From the NCBI GenBank assembly GCA_013397455.1, contig VYZB01000534.1, forward strand, positions 232,629 to 296,628: 64,000 nt of DNA, given 5' to 3'. Below are positions 12,382 through 25,791 of the stretch, piece after piece (the stretch's first letter is position 1; every line of letters starts with the position of its first letter). The notes below the pieces were generated by a model, which was given only the letters and a program-made list of their open reading frames with translations, was not told where the DNA came from and searched no databases. A program made the translations under genes and the position numbers. The stretch is from Crotophaga sulcirostris (lineage: Eukaryota > Chordata > Aves > Cuculiformes > Crotophagidae).

Positions 12382-15300
12382 CAGTAATCTTAGTCAAACA
12401 TGGTTGAAATCAAGCCATATACATGAAACACCGTCAAAATTTGTGTGGTGGTATATCTGCACTCGTGGATTCAACATGAGGCACTACAACGTAAGCTACC
12501 TTGAAGAAAATGGTCCCCTAATAATCTTTTCTTGAACCTTAGTAACTAGGGTATTATGGAATACAGAATATGTGAAAGTTGCAGCTATATACTTAGAGCC
12601 TGAAATCTGTAGAACCAGAAGCAAAACCAGATGCAAATATTTCCAAAAAAAAATGGAATCACTGACAAAAAAAGATGAGCAGAAATAAGCACATTTCTAA
12701 AGTTGTAGAGAAAGGAAAAGAATTGTCCTTCACACTTATACATTCACTATGTTTTTATGATCCTCCTGAGTTATTCAGGAAGGCTGACCACCTCCATTCT
12801 TCAGAGAACAAGTTATTTTCAACTTTTTGTATCTCTAGCTGCAATCCCTGTCAAAACTTCAGTAGCATCATGTGTGGAAGCAAGGTAAAAGCTTGTGAAG
12901 GCAAGCCAATTTTGTTTGTCTCTTAACTGTAAACTAAAATATTCTTATTTGACAGTCAACGTGCTGTTTAGCTGTTTATCATTACACCTGTCTCTTCTAA
13001 ACAGGACTAGTGTATTCGTTCTAGGCAAAGCACAGTAGCATTTTCTAGTGAACTTTCTGCACCAGCAACATCATGTGGGATTAATAAAATGCCATTTGCA
13101 TTCCTAGAATATTATTATAGAACTGGCTCTTTCTCTTTCTAGTGACCCTAACAGATAGATGCATTTTTAATCAGCATTTGGCCTCTGCCTGTCACATAAG
13201 AATCAACACAATTAGCATCAGATTTTCTAGCATACAGTATCAACTTTGATGGCATCCTATAAATCATATTAGCACAAAGAACTTTTCCAGGGACTGTAGT
13301 GTCTACTAGATGCCAGGAGACTGTTTTGGCTTCTTAGTGATTCCTTCCATCTGAGATTTACTTTCAGTAAGTGATTCTGTAAATCTGGCCAAGTCCTTTA
13401 AAGTTTCATTGAGCTTGTATTCCTGGCTCCGTAATGCTTCTCAGGGGCTGTGATCTCAAACTAAGAGCATCCTAGAAAGTCACTCCATTCGTTTTTCTAC
13501 TGCAGAGACAGATTTTTGTTTATAATCCTTTTTCACAAATAGAACAAAAATGGTCTTTTGAACTATTTCTGGAGTTTCCTTTCTTGTTACCTAACAATTC
13601 GGGTAATTCCAATAATAAAAAGATGACATTTACTGGACAGATTTAGGGAAGTCAAGCCATTTTGAGATATGTGATTGCCTCATCTTCCCCTTCCCCTCCC
13701 ATTTCAGTTTACCACTGTAGATTGGGGCAGACCAAGACCTTCTCCACCTGTTGAATGGAAGCTAAAAAAGTATGTAGCACAATATTCAACATATTCTGCA
13801 GCTGCTGCAGCTGGAGACTCTTAACTCCCCCTTGCCAGAGTGCTGCTGAATCGTGCCTTTGAACGGATAATAAAAAAAAGTAATTTGAGTGTTAATGACG
13901 CCAGATTATGATATTGTTGATCTCTTCCTATAAGAAACAATGCATCTCCAGAGTTTTAAATGCCACATATAGGCAAGAAGAGTGCCATTATACCACTTTG
14001 CAGATATTTGCCCCTTACCATTAAAACCACGCTAAGTAACTGAAGTCTGTAGGGACATACCTCCCTGTTTACAATGAAGTGCTGTGCAATTCCAGGCTGT
14101 TTTGATTTTAAGACATAAATGTCAAGCACAGAAAACTTCAAGCACAATAAATCAGTTGCTTCATATATGCCTACATCAGATGTAGGAACAATCCACTGAG
14201 ACCTGAGAGGAAGCCATGCCAAATTTTCTGGTTTTTAATAAAAATGCTTTGATGGCCTATCAGTATAGGAAGAATAACATGCAAGATTATTGAAAAAAGG
14301 AAAGGATATTTCCTGAGAATGCACTTTTCTTACCAGAGCCATGGGGGGAAGTTCATTGTCTTCATCTTTTCCTGGCAAGCTTAGCAGGCTACATAAAAAA
14401 AAGATGACATGTTAGGTCTTGTCAGTAGTGTCTGGAACACCCGGAAACCATATATAGTGCAGGATGTTATGCAGAACTGCATCTCTATATCACAAAAGGA
14501 GGAAAGATGCTGGGAAAAAGGAAGTTCAGTTAAGCTTTTCTCGGTGAAAATAATACTTAAGTAAAAGCAGCAATAAGTTGTATCTATTTCATTATTTGGA
14601 ATAAGAGGATCTTTAAACGTGTAATAAAAGTAGGGTGGTCTCATGCTATCTGCTTTTCACTATCCTTTTCCACTAATTAATATAAAGTAAAAATCTCAAC
14701 TTCTAGACTAGGCTTTCTAGTGCATTTGTGTAACATTATAGGCATATACAGGACCTTAATACTTCTTTAAGCATTTGAACATGACTATAGCTTTATTACT
14801 AAATGCTATTTTCTTGCATTATTCAGTAGTTATTTTTACAGTTTTTTATTTATGTGATGGATACAAGAATAAACCCACTCAATAGACATATTTCTAGAAG
14901 TTTCCAATTTCATGCAGTAAAAATGCCAAAACATGCTTCTTCTAAAATAAAATGCTTCTTAGAAAAAAAATCCTATCAGAATACTTCACTGACTCTTGCT
15001 GAAGTTCAATTACCTGTTTACTTTCTGTAGAAACACTGCTAAATATGTCCTGCTGATATGAGCAGACAGACAGCCGTGGGATAAAATTTGTTTGTTTGCT
15101 TTTTAAAATTTTCTGAGTGTAACATAGTATTCCCACAGCCTTCTTTTGCCTGCTGAGACTGAATAGAAAATACTACAACCTAACAAATGCTTTTATTATC
15201 TAGTGTTTCAGTGCCATTAAGAGCTTGTAAACGAACTACAGAGCTGTAATGAGGCCATCCAAATTCTCTTTATGCTCACTAGTATGGGTACTGGCAGCAG

Positions 15301-15940
15301 TCTAGTCATGGAACTCAGACAACATATGCTGCTTCTTGTCTAAAATTAGCTTATATGTCCCATAACTCTAACACTTAAGGGATATGTAACATAATTTAGT
15401 AATAGAGTTTCAGCTACCACTGTATTCCAATTCTTTTTTTAGCAGCAAGTTCTTCTTTTTGAGTAGTGTAATGCATATGTATGTGCATTGCATCATCCTG
15501 TACGTATGCTATATATACATATATGTAACACATATTAGCCACTGGATTATGCATTGTTAGAAAGGTGCCACAATTTTGTATCACAATGCGTGTGTATACA
15601 GACAGTGACTAGTACTAAAGGGCCTCACTGTAATCAAAACGTTAAGCAGAAAAAAAGAAGTGTGTATGCATGTGGTCATTTAAAAATAATTATGACAGGA
15701 ATTAACTGATAAAATAAAGAGCTATCAAATACTCATCCCTCTTCTGTTCTATCTCCTCCCTTCCCCTCATCTCTCTTCTCTCTGGCTAGCAGTTACCCAA
15801 GTCTTGGTCAAGTTTTTCATAAGGCTTTTTTACTGTCTCTGTCACCACCCCCCTTCACCCTCCTCCAACAAGATATTCAGATGGAAAACGTGCTGAATGC
15901 TAGAAGCAAGTTCATTTCAGTTACACCCAAGCCAGCCCAC

Positions 15941-16056
15941 TGACGTCAATTGGGCTACACAGTAGCAGGCAAAGATGGGAAGGGAGCCTCAGGGCTAAAT
16001 ATTTCAAGGAAGGAATCCCTGACTCATGACCTTAAAGCATGGAGACCTTTATAAAT
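15941..16056 (+). promoter_or_regulatory. Candidate enhancer/promoter cluster: CRE, inverted CCAAT, AP-1, TATA-like
   Basis: A perfect CRE (TGACGTCA, 15941-15948) is followed at once by an inverted CCAAT box (ATTGG, 15949-15953). A perfect AP-1 site (TGACTCA) lies at 16020-16026 and a TATAAAT at 16050-16056; another AP-1 site lies at 16381-16387. The cluster is 10 kb upstream of the ATP11A CpG island. No transcript is recognised. Confidence 0.35.
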
Positions 16057-19000
16057 CACTTCTCCCGCTACTGGATTCTTCCCTTAATACCTTCCTTGCC
16101 TTTCATGAGTAGCCTGAGCCATTTCCTCTTTCCAAAGGGGGAGGAAGGGCACTGCAGGGAAGATGGAACAAACTGACATTTCCCTTACTCCCTTCTCCAA
16201 GCAATATGGAAAACTAAGGCAGAAATTTAAAATTCCACCACATGAGATTGCTCCTTGCTCCTGTACTTCTCAGTATAGAGGAGGCAAAGTGACTGCTAAT
16301 TGACAGAACTAAATTTCAACAGCAGTATGAAAACACGAACAAATCCTCCCACGTCCAGTTATAAATCAATACCCATTATGTGACTCATTCTGCCAGGATG
16401 ATTAGTTCTAGAATGCCACACATGCACATACAACTCCCAGCTCAGCTGTGCCAGGGCAGGCCTGTGCGATTCAGGAGGGCATTCATACTTCAGTGGCTTC
16501 AAATCACAGCTAAATCTCCATGTATAAGAAAATTCAGCTATATTCATCTTTCTGCGGCAACACTGAAGACCATTTGTAACGGTGGCCTAACTTGAGACAG
16601 TAAAATGCCAATGAACAATTGTTTTAGGAAGGAAAAGAGGAATACTCAAGAAGTAGGATAATTTGTATTCTCTCACCGAGGATGCTAAAGCACTAGTCGT
16701 GGAGGATACAAATCCTGCACTTGTCACATTTCTACCCTTCCAGCATCAGCCAGCTTTGCAGAAGCAGTAGAAGTAAAATGAGGCAAAGCAATAGTAGCCC
16801 TGACTGTCTTAAAATCAGTCAACACTGAATGACTGCTGCAGGACTGCCTGAGTATTTGTGTCTGTCTGTAGAGCATCAAATACTGTTGGTGGCACTTATT
16901 GATAGATCTTAGCTTGCTACCAGATACATCCCTCTTAAATGATTTCTGGTAGTATTATCCACCTCCACTGTTAGTTCACTGCTATTATACCCTGGTATAA
17001 TTCCTAGCTAAGTATATTTTATTCTGTCCCCCATTTATGGACACTAGAAGGTCAAAACCCCTCTTTAAGCAGCCTCTGCCTGGGTCCAGTCCAGCAGAGA
17101 CTTTCAGCCACTGATGAGGTGGTAACTGTCTAACTGTCCTTGCCAGGACAGCCTATTCCAGCAAGCAGAAGTCTCAGGTTAGTATCAGCGTAAAATCAAA
17201 GTCAGGAAAAGCTTTGGTTTGCCTAACCAGACCTTAAGCCCACTTACACAGAAACACAAGCTTCCTCAGAACAAGTCATCTTAGTCTGCACAGACTTGAC
17301 ATCTCAGAAAAAAACAGTGCTTTGCAAACTGCAGCCTTCTTGGTAAAACCTGTTCCTCGCCAGGCTTCTTGCACTGTGTAGACATTGTCAGTGGGCTTTC
17401 TTTCCTACTCAGCCACTCAGCCATACGTCACATCAGCTTCCTGCTTTCAGAACTGACAAGGCCTGGATATTTGTCACCATAGTTTATCAATCTTTTTCTA
17501 ATTAGCATGGAATACATATGCCCATTATGTGAAATAAAATAAGACACGGAAAAACCCCAAACTTCCAGTACAATAAAAGCACACATACTGTGTGGGAGCA
17601 AGGTACTGCCATAGTCGTACAAATCTTACCTCTGCATTCTCAGCAAGCTACACAAATTTCCTTTCCCTTATAGAATTTGTGAAGCATCCAGAAGATCTCT
17701 GTCGTTTCCTAGATTTGACAGTTAATACTTCTGTCTACAGAGAATACCAACCTCTGTACCAACCTGGCTTCCTTTCCTGCTCCCCTACACACGATCTAAA
17801 TAAGTGGAGTGTTAAAAGAAAACATGGAATTCAAACTTCTGTAATGATATAATATAGCGATATTTTACAAGTTAATAGGCCATACCTTGGAAAGGAAAGA
17901 TAAGACAATGAAAACTCTAATATAATTTTTAATTTTGGCTATAATTTTTGTTTTTATAAGCCCTTTTGTAAGGATGTAAAGGTTTGTGCTAGTGCATCTC
18001 TGTCAGCAGGAAACCTTCTCAGAATTATTGCTTACTTAACTAAAACTATTTCTAGTAATATACAAATGACTATTTGGAGCAAACAGCAACTTCACTGCAA
18101 CTCCAAGCAAACTCCCAAAGAAAAAAAAAAAGCAGTGTCTGTGGCTGTAACACACTTCACAGCAAGTGACATGATGGTATTGAATGTTGTCATGGTTGAA
18201 AGCTTCAGGGAACTCTCATACTTCATTGAGTCTGTCTACACAATGCTGTCTTCCCCATGTTCCCTCACAGCAAGACAGTCCACACAATGATCTTCATACC
18301 AAACCTCTGCAGTGCTCAAGAAGATCATCCAGACATAGCTGCATGAAGGGAAAACACAGAACACCTTAAAGAACCACTTCTCAATTGAATAAGCTGTGGC
18401 TGTAGCGGTAGTTTTAATACTTGCTACATGGATGTGAAAAAGCTGTGTATAGAGCATTAATATTATTATTTCAAAAATTATGTTGAATATATTTATTGGA
18501 ACACTGGTATCTTTGCTAATCTGAAAGAAAACGCAGATGCCTTTTGGGCAAGGAAAGTGAAAGGGGTGTGGTCTGTGTCACTGTCAGGTAGGATTTATAT
18601 ATAGGAAGGAAAATAGTATGGACCATATCAGTCCTATTCCATTCCTACTGCCTGTGGGGGGTCATTAGGAGGCCTGGAGGGGTGAAGAAAGTACCTCCTC
18701 CTACACACCATCCCTCCCACCACCATTCGACCCTTGCTGTGTCCACTCCCGGTCCGTAAGAATGCAGCATCTAAGAATAACCAGGAGTGAGGGAAAGAGC
18801 ACAACAATGCAAAGGTACGCAGGCCGTTCTCTGTGGGACAACTCAGATTGCCCAACACTGCAGCGCTGTGTTCGTTTGTCAGGAATTTGTCCTCCAACTG
18901 GCTGTAACTTTCAAACTGGAAAATCTGATGACTGTAATCACTGTGTCATTTTTATCTAAGCAAAAGGTTCATTTCTGTAGTGTTTAATATTTCTGGTACT

Positions 19001-21113
19001 TTACGTATTGATTTGTAACTACTCATGCTTCCTAAATAAACAGTTATAAAACAAAATGAACACAGTCAGGAGAAAAAGTAGATATTCTTGAGAAACCTGA
19101 ACCACAGCTTTTTTGAAGGCCAGAATGCTGATACTGCTATATTTAGTGCCTTATTTGGTGGGAAAGAACAAACCACTAAGAGATTTCTTCCAGCTTCGAT
19201 TGAATGTTACATTAGAACAAAAGCAATTTTACAGATGACATTAAAGTAGCCAGAAAGTGATATCCTTTTTATTTACTATCCTTTTGGAGGATCAGTTGCT
19301 TCTTTTTATTGGCAGAAAGCACGGTCAAAAACTATTTCCTTACCTGGAAGTATGTTATGACGAATACTAGTTGTACTAACTAGTCCATCTGGTTATTACC
19401 ATAGAAAAATACAGGAATTTTCATGCGCTTTTAAAAAAATAATGTCTTTTTTCTTGATATTTGGGAGGTGGGAGATAGCAGCCCCAAGACATGCAGTTTA
19501 TCCGGAATTTGACAGTTTCACAGCATAGAACTATTACACAGACAGGCTGATCAAAACAATGAAAAAAGTGAAGAAAATGTTTGTAAAGGAGAGAACCAGA
19601 CCTGTGAAATGTTATCAAGAATAAAATGAAATAGCCAAATAATGTTCTGTCCCTTTAAGATACCAAAAATAAACTACAATACTTTCCTCATCGTGATCTT
19701 GATACGGCACTCAGCTCTACAGTCACAGGAGTCTGACTGTGGAGAGTTCATTGCTGGATCGAAGCACTGAAGTGTAAAATAGAGACATAAGGCGAGACTA
19801 ACATTAATGCAAATCTAAAGCAAAGAGAACACAAAGTTCACACAGCAGCAAGGACAGAATATTATTCATAATACCTATAGATTCCAGTATTTTCCTTTCT
19901 TCTGTTTATTTGCTGCTCATTTGTATCTTTTTTTTTTCTCTTTGGTTATGCATGGCTGCCACTAATGAGGTTTGTCACTATTCCAACAACAAATATCTCT
20001 GAAGGTACTTGTATGTGGTGTTTGAATGGGAAAGCAGGTGAGTGAACAAGGAAGTAAATGGAAGATCACATTAGTAACCATAGCAGCCAACAGCATTTTG
20101 TCCCAGGAGAAGCTTTCTCTGGTGGAGCCTGGATTTCCTTTTAATGAGTTTAATACACTGTTTCTCAGTGATGGCGTAGTCTTCCGAATGGTCCACGTGA
20201 TGGGACCTTTTACTGTTTTGTGCCACTAGTAAGATCTTCCTGAATGCTATGCCTTTCCTGATGAAAAGGATTACTTTGCAGTAATCAAGGACTGGATCTC
20301 TTGCAAAGATGTAACTGCTAATGACCAAGATTCATTAAATTACTCATACACAGGTAATGCAGATGAACAAATCTTGGTTGGAATTGCAGAGAATCACCTG
20401 AGCTGGCAGAAGACTGTAACCAAATTATTTTAACTGACATGCATTTATTTGATTGTGTTGGATAGTTAGAAGCCAAACTGTTCTTTTAGATGATTTTGTT
20501 AAGAAACTATATAACAAAGGTCACCTTTGTTACCAAGGATGTGGGAATTACATTTTGTCATAATGACAGTGCATTTAGCTTTTGATTGTAACAGAAGCTA
20601 TGCAGAGGTTGGAAAAAGAGGTCAAAGAGTCAGAAATATGTCTCACTTTCTCATGTACTTTCTGGAAAAATCAAACATAGACAAAAAATGTCAAGCAAAA
20701 GTAAAGTAATTTCCATCTCCAGTGCTTAATCCTCTGTCTTTTGAGCCACTCCTGAATAAAATCATCATCACAGCAAACTGATGCTGGCCATTATACTTGC
20801 TTTGGCTTCACACTTTTGCTTCACCTTCAATTTTTTAACTGTCCTGGGCAGGTAAGTCCTCAGAGTACCACAATAACCGTTAATTACATTCTTCTTCAAA
20901 TTAAGTACACCTATTACAAAACCAGGCAGTGAAATGTTTTTAACAGAAGACAAAAACTTCAAAATTGGTGTTGGTATCTCTTTTCATAAACGATATTCAG
21001 AAGGATCTTAGAAAATACTATTTGCAATAAATTAGAGCACAAACATCTGTTCCACTGAGGGAATCATTTCCCTTGTTAATACCAATTAAGTAGTTTAAAC
21101 ACATGGTATAGAT

Positions 21114-21315
21114 TGAGGTGTCAAACTTATGGCTCCCGCCGTTCTCCTGCTCCTGCAGCGTAATGCGCGTCATACGCTGCACACGTGCCCAGCGCTGGCA
21201 GGAGCGCAGGGGCAAGGAGCTTGGCACTGCCAATGGGTACAAACAAGGTGCTGGGATGGATAAAACAAGGTGGAGGGCAGGATTCGGTCCATGGGCTGTG
21301 AGTTTGCCACCCCTG
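21114..21315 (-). mobile_element. hAT-type (Charlie-like) non-autonomous DNA transposon, copy 2
   Basis: This is the reverse complement of the 1989-2191 element, of almost equal length (202 versus 203 bases). It is flanked by GTATAGAT (21106-21113) and GTGTAGAT (21316-21323), an 8-base target-site duplication matching at 7 of 8 positions, which is the hAT length. The right terminus reads CAGGGGTGGCAAACTCAC inward. The interior is short and holds no credible transposase. Confidence 0.8.
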
Positions 21316-21668
21316 GTGTAGATGCACGAAAGAGAAGAAGTTGCTCTTTTGTTTAGCTTCTCAGAAATACAGAAGAGGGATAGACGAAATTAAGTGATAC
21401 ACTTGTAGGGGAAAAGCCAGGAACACTGCAGGATAAGTGGTTTCACTCAACGCATACACCAGTCTCTCAAGCAGATGAGCTACATACAGTTAATGGCTTT
21501 TTGTTCCCTGTTGTTTCCATCTCCTTGGGCTGGTCTCACATATGCCCAAGTCAACTCTTACCACTTACAGTTTTTTCCAAAAGCATAATATTTAGTCATT
21601 TTGGCCAGAACTAGTAGAGGTACGTAGTCGCTAACGTAACAGGAAACAGGAATCTAAACAGTTAGATG

Positions 21669-21689
21669 TTAAGATGTTAAACATCTTAA
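21669..21689. repeat. Inverted repeat, 10-bp arms with 1-base spacer
   Basis: TTAAGATGTT, a single A, then AACATCTTAA form a perfect inverted repeat. Confidence 0.9.
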
Positions 21690-22480
21690 AATCTACCACT
21701 CCGGGGCCTCTGATGTCTACTACATATCAATGTATACTGTATCACCATTGTTGCTGTGATAACTGTGGAACTTTACTGGGGCCTAGGTCCCACATAATAT
21801 GTTAAAAACCTGCCTTCCCACCTTCCAAAGCTGATGTGGACTAAAGCATAGAGTATCACCACCTCAAGAAGATAACTCAACATGCATGAAGTGAACTGCT
21901 TGCCCTTGGACCAGACTGTCAACATTTTCAGTGCAATTATGGAACAGTGGTAGCTCAATAAGGATTACAAAGTGGCAGAAAATACAGCTGTACATAAGAA
22001 GAGTACATTTTTTGCACACTAACATATTTACCTTGATGTATAATGCTATTTAAAAAATGAGTGGGATGTTTCAAGCGAAGCTGTACTAATACAGTAAGTA
22101 AATCAGAAGGGATGGGAGATTCTGTGGTAAGTAGTAAGATCTACAGCATTTGGTAATTCAACTGGGCAGGCAGGAGTAGGCCAAGAGGCCAGTAACCAAT
22201 CAGAATAATTCAGTAAGAACAGGAAAGGAGAAATGGAGAGCAACAGAATGGGAGGCCTAATGTGCAGTCAGAAAAGATGAAAAATTTAGAAAAGACAGGT
22301 AGGTTATGCAAGGTAGAGACAGCATATAGGTCATTTTAGGAATTTATTTTTAAAACGAGCAATGAGGAATGAAATAAATGTGATGGCATATTCAAAGACA
22401 AAGATGATGAGTTTAATAAAATACTTGAAAGTGAAACATTGCATAATAGGCAGAAAAGATCCATGGTCAAGATGATCAAG

Positions 22481-22534
22481 GTTCCTCTTCTGGCTCGAAT
22501 GTTAAGTCACAATGTGACCTTTAGCAAGTCACTT
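22481..22534 (+). mobile_element. Fossil MIR-like SINE (core region)
   Basis: TGTGACCTTTAGCAAGTCAC matches the conserved MIR core TGTGACCTTGGGCAAGTCAC, and the preceding GGTTCCTCTTCTGGCTCGAA resembles the MIR tRNA-related part. About 55 bases are recognisable. Such fossils occur sparsely in bird genomes. Confidence 0.5.
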
Positions 22535-24887
22535 CAGACTAGATCCAATAAAGGACTTAGGCATCTTAAGCCTGACTTAGGCAGATTTGAGTTACCTAAG
22601 TCTGAAAGTATGACCTAAACACCCTGCTCAGTTGCTTACTAACCCTGGAGGAGCTTGCCACTTCAAAAAGGCACATATATCTGCTGTTCAGTTCTCTCTG
22701 CACAAACACAGCTCAGCTGGCAAGGGCGTGCTCTGTTAACTTGCAGTGGCCTACCATTGCTGTTTTCGGGGCTGCACATTTAGGTTTTCTTTTTGTGAAA
22801 ATACAGGCATAAAGAACAACTAATGCAGGCTGGGAACTCACCTCAGTATGTGCCCAGAATCCAATGCTCCTTTTCTTTTTTTTTTCTTGGCAGCACAGTG
22901 CCAAGGGTTCAATGGGGAGGGCAGAAAGATGCTGCCCAGCTTAGTTTGAGCAGTAGCCTGGCAATGGCAAATATGTGTCTCAGTATGTGCGTCCCTTCCC
23001 CCTGTCCTTGACTGAGAGTGTCAGTGAGAACAGGAGCTACTGTCTCCTTGTCACCTCAGAATACAGCCAATCTTTGCATCTACATGGAACCTACACCCAC
23101 CAGTGGGCTCCAGGCTATCCACCCCAGGAAACTGTTTCTTGCAGTCCCGCCTTGGTTACCTAAGATGAGGAGACAGCAAGGAGCTCAGAAATATCCCCAT
23201 GATGATTGTGCACAGCACTGCGCCATTGTTAACTGTTACTGGCTCATCAAACAAACTTCCTTCCCTTCAGAAACACTCTTACAAGGTGCACTAAGTAGCA
23301 TGGGCACCTCACACAGGTTCTAGGTTAGTCTCTAATGGAAAGAGTGTATAGACACTGCAGGTTTTAACCTGCAGAAATAATTACCTGCTTCTACGAAGAA
23401 ACGACGCTTAATTACATGGAAAATATATTGCCATGTTTGGATGAAAGAAACTACTGAAAGTATTAAAAGAAACAAAACTTTAAAAAGCAATTTAGTGCAC
23501 AATTTGAAGATTTGCTTTCATTCAAAGTCTGGGTAAGAAGCAATGTCATTAAAGACACTAGACTGATTAAACAAGGCTTGATTAAAAGTGGAGTAACTCA
23601 CTGACGCACTACAAAATTTCACATTATTTCACAGATTCTTTAGAAATGGAATGGTTGGATAGAAAAGTATCCTATAAACAATTTAAAAAATATCCTGGTT
23701 CAGCCTCACAATCTGGGTATTTTGACATTATCTCTTTATTTCCTCTACATTTTTTGTAATAAACTAGTGCGCTGAAGCGTGAGGATATGCACACAGAACA
23801 TTACTTTAATACTTAATTGTTCAAGTAAATAAACAGATAATTACTTTTGTGCTAACTCATGCGGAATTGCTCATTTTGAGAAAAACCGTCGTTTCATAGC
23901 TCTTTTAATTCTTTATCCCTTTCATTTCTTGAAGTGAAATATAAGTACAAAAAAACATGTTATAGAAGTGTTCCGGCTGTAAGCAGGGGCATGAGAATGG
24001 GAGGTGCTGCAAAACGAATATAAATCACTAGTAGCAACAGAGATGAAGAAAATTGAGTTTTAGACCAACATCCCTTTAGAGTCTGAATAGCAACATTAGC
24101 TTGACCACACCGCACTTACTGCACATTAAATGATACATTTTGCAATCTAACGAGCAATAAAAAATGCTGAACATATATAATGCATCTAAATTAAAGGTGA
24201 CCTGTAAAGAATCAGTCACATGTCCTTTCTCTAAGAATTTATGATGATCTCAAATACTGTCATCTCCGTTTTGCCCGCATATGTTAGTTGTACTAAAAAT
24301 TCAGTTACTATTTAGGTTGGAAGATTTTGTTTTCTGGACAACAATTATGTCAACACAAAAAAATCAAAGGAGCCAAAAAATGCCTAGATTTGGGCATGAT
24401 CTAGGTGATAAAGGACATCGTAAGTCACTGCTGCTAAAGAAGGGAATTGTTTTTTTAAAAGTATAAATTAGATTTTGTTTGCTTTTGTAAAAATTAATTT
24501 TTTTTAGTAAAATATTGAATTTTGTGAAATAATTTCACATAAATAAATTATTTCAAATAATTCTGGAGAAAGAATTTAGCTTAAAGCCTTCATTTCATAT
24601 TAAGTTGTAGAGAGTGATACACACGTTATCTGAGACTACCTACACGGTTCTTGCAAACTTGAGTGAGACCTTTGGTATGAATGGCACTCAACCACAACAA
24701 CTGAGGAAAACAAAGGCCTTAAACGGTGTTCTTCCAGGTTTCTTTAAAAAATAGAATAAAAATACACTCCTACTTCTCTATGTGCAGATTTTTGCTGACT
24801 TCTGCATATCTCTTCACCTATGGCAAGTGATTCCTACTGTTTGCTGGTTTATTAGGGCTCCAATGCTTGGGCTCCAGCCATTGAAAA

Positions 24888-25595
24888 GAATCACAGAATG
24901 GTCTGAGTTGGAAGGGACCTTACATATCACCCAGTTCCAACCCTCCTGCCCATGGGCAGGGACACCTCCCGCCAGATCAGGCAGCTCCAGGCCCCATCCA
25001 ACCTGGCTTTGGACACCTCCAGGGAGGGGGCACCCACAGCTTCCCTGGGCAACCTGTGCCAGGGCCTCACCACCCTCAGCGGGAGGAATTTCTTCCTATT
25101 GTCTAACCTAAATCTTCCCCCATACAATTTAAAGCCATTCCCCCTCATCCTGTCACTACTTGCCCTTGGAAAAAGCCCCTCCCCAGCTTTCCCGTAGCCC
25201 CTTCAGGTACTGGAAGGCTGCTCTAAGCTCTCCCCGGAGCCTTTTCTTCTCCAGGTTGAACAACCCCAGCTCTCTCAGCCTGTCCTCATAGCAGAGGGGC
25301 TCCAGCCCTCTGAGCGTCTTCGTAGCCCTCCTCTGGGCCCATTCCAACAGTTCCATATCCCTCCTATGTTGGGGATTCCAGAACTGGACACAGCACTCCA
25401 GGTGGGGTCTCATGAGAGCAGAGGGGGAGAATCACCTCCTCGACCTGCAGGCAACACTTCTTCTGACGCAGCCCAGGACACAGTTGGCCTTCTGGGCTGC
25501 GAGCACACACTGCCCGCTCATGCTGAGCTCCTCATCAATCAGCTCCCCAAGTCCTTCTCTCCAGGACTGTTCTCAATCACGTCATCCCCCTGTCC
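24888..25595 (-). mobile_element. CR1 LINE, about 0.7 kb, with C-terminal ORF2 remnants
   Basis: This is the longest CR1 copy here. The - strand encodes recognisable ORF2 (reverse transcriptase) C-terminal sequence in two frames: 25413-25156 contains [47 protein letters not shown] and YLKG, and 25148-24927 contains RGNGFKLYGGRFRLDNRKKF and RLPREAV..PSLEVSKARLD. A frameshift separates them, and the catalytic part of the polymerase is missing because of 5' truncation. The 3' tail is at 24888 on the + strand. Confidence 0.95.
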
Positions 25596-25695
25596 CCTCT
25601 TCCCTTTCCCCTTGCGTGGGGTACCAGCCTCGCTTCTCCAACCCGGCGACAACCAACGGGCCGCAGGTGGTGGCGGAGCAGCGAGGAACGTTTTT

Positions 25696-25791
25696 ATAGA
25701 ATCACAGAACGGTTTGGGTTGGAAGGAACCTTAAAGCCCACCCAGTCCCAACCCCCGTGCCACGGGCAGGGACACCCTCCACCAGATCAGG
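25696..25791 (-). mobile_element. CR1 LINE, short 3' fragment at the CpG island edge
   Basis: TAGAATCACAGAACGG followed by TTTGGGTTGGAAGGAACCTTAAAG and GGGCAGGGACACCCTCC is the antisense CR1 3' end. It lies about 100 bases from the larger CR1 copy, in the same orientation, and directly borders the CpG island. Confidence 0.92.

Larger units (their letters stand above)
12176..21113. other. Intergenic, no gene recognised
   Basis: About 9 kb with almost no recognisable mobile DNA apart from the palindrome at 12352 and the transcription-factor motif cluster at 15.9-16.4 kb. Low repeat content would suit conserved regulatory DNA, but conservation cannot be judged from one sequence. Confidence 0.55.
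21324..24887. other. Intergenic, no gene recognised
   Basis: It contains the 21669 inverted repeat and the MIR-like fossil at 22481. The 24480-24570 stretch is nearly pure AT with a small inverted repeat (GAAATAATTT and AAATTATTTC). No exon is recognised. Confidence 0.6.

Noticed and set aside
25156..25413. 85-codon - strand frame that looks like a real protein
   Set aside because: It is the C-terminal polymerase remnant of a truncated CR1 LINE, not a host gene.
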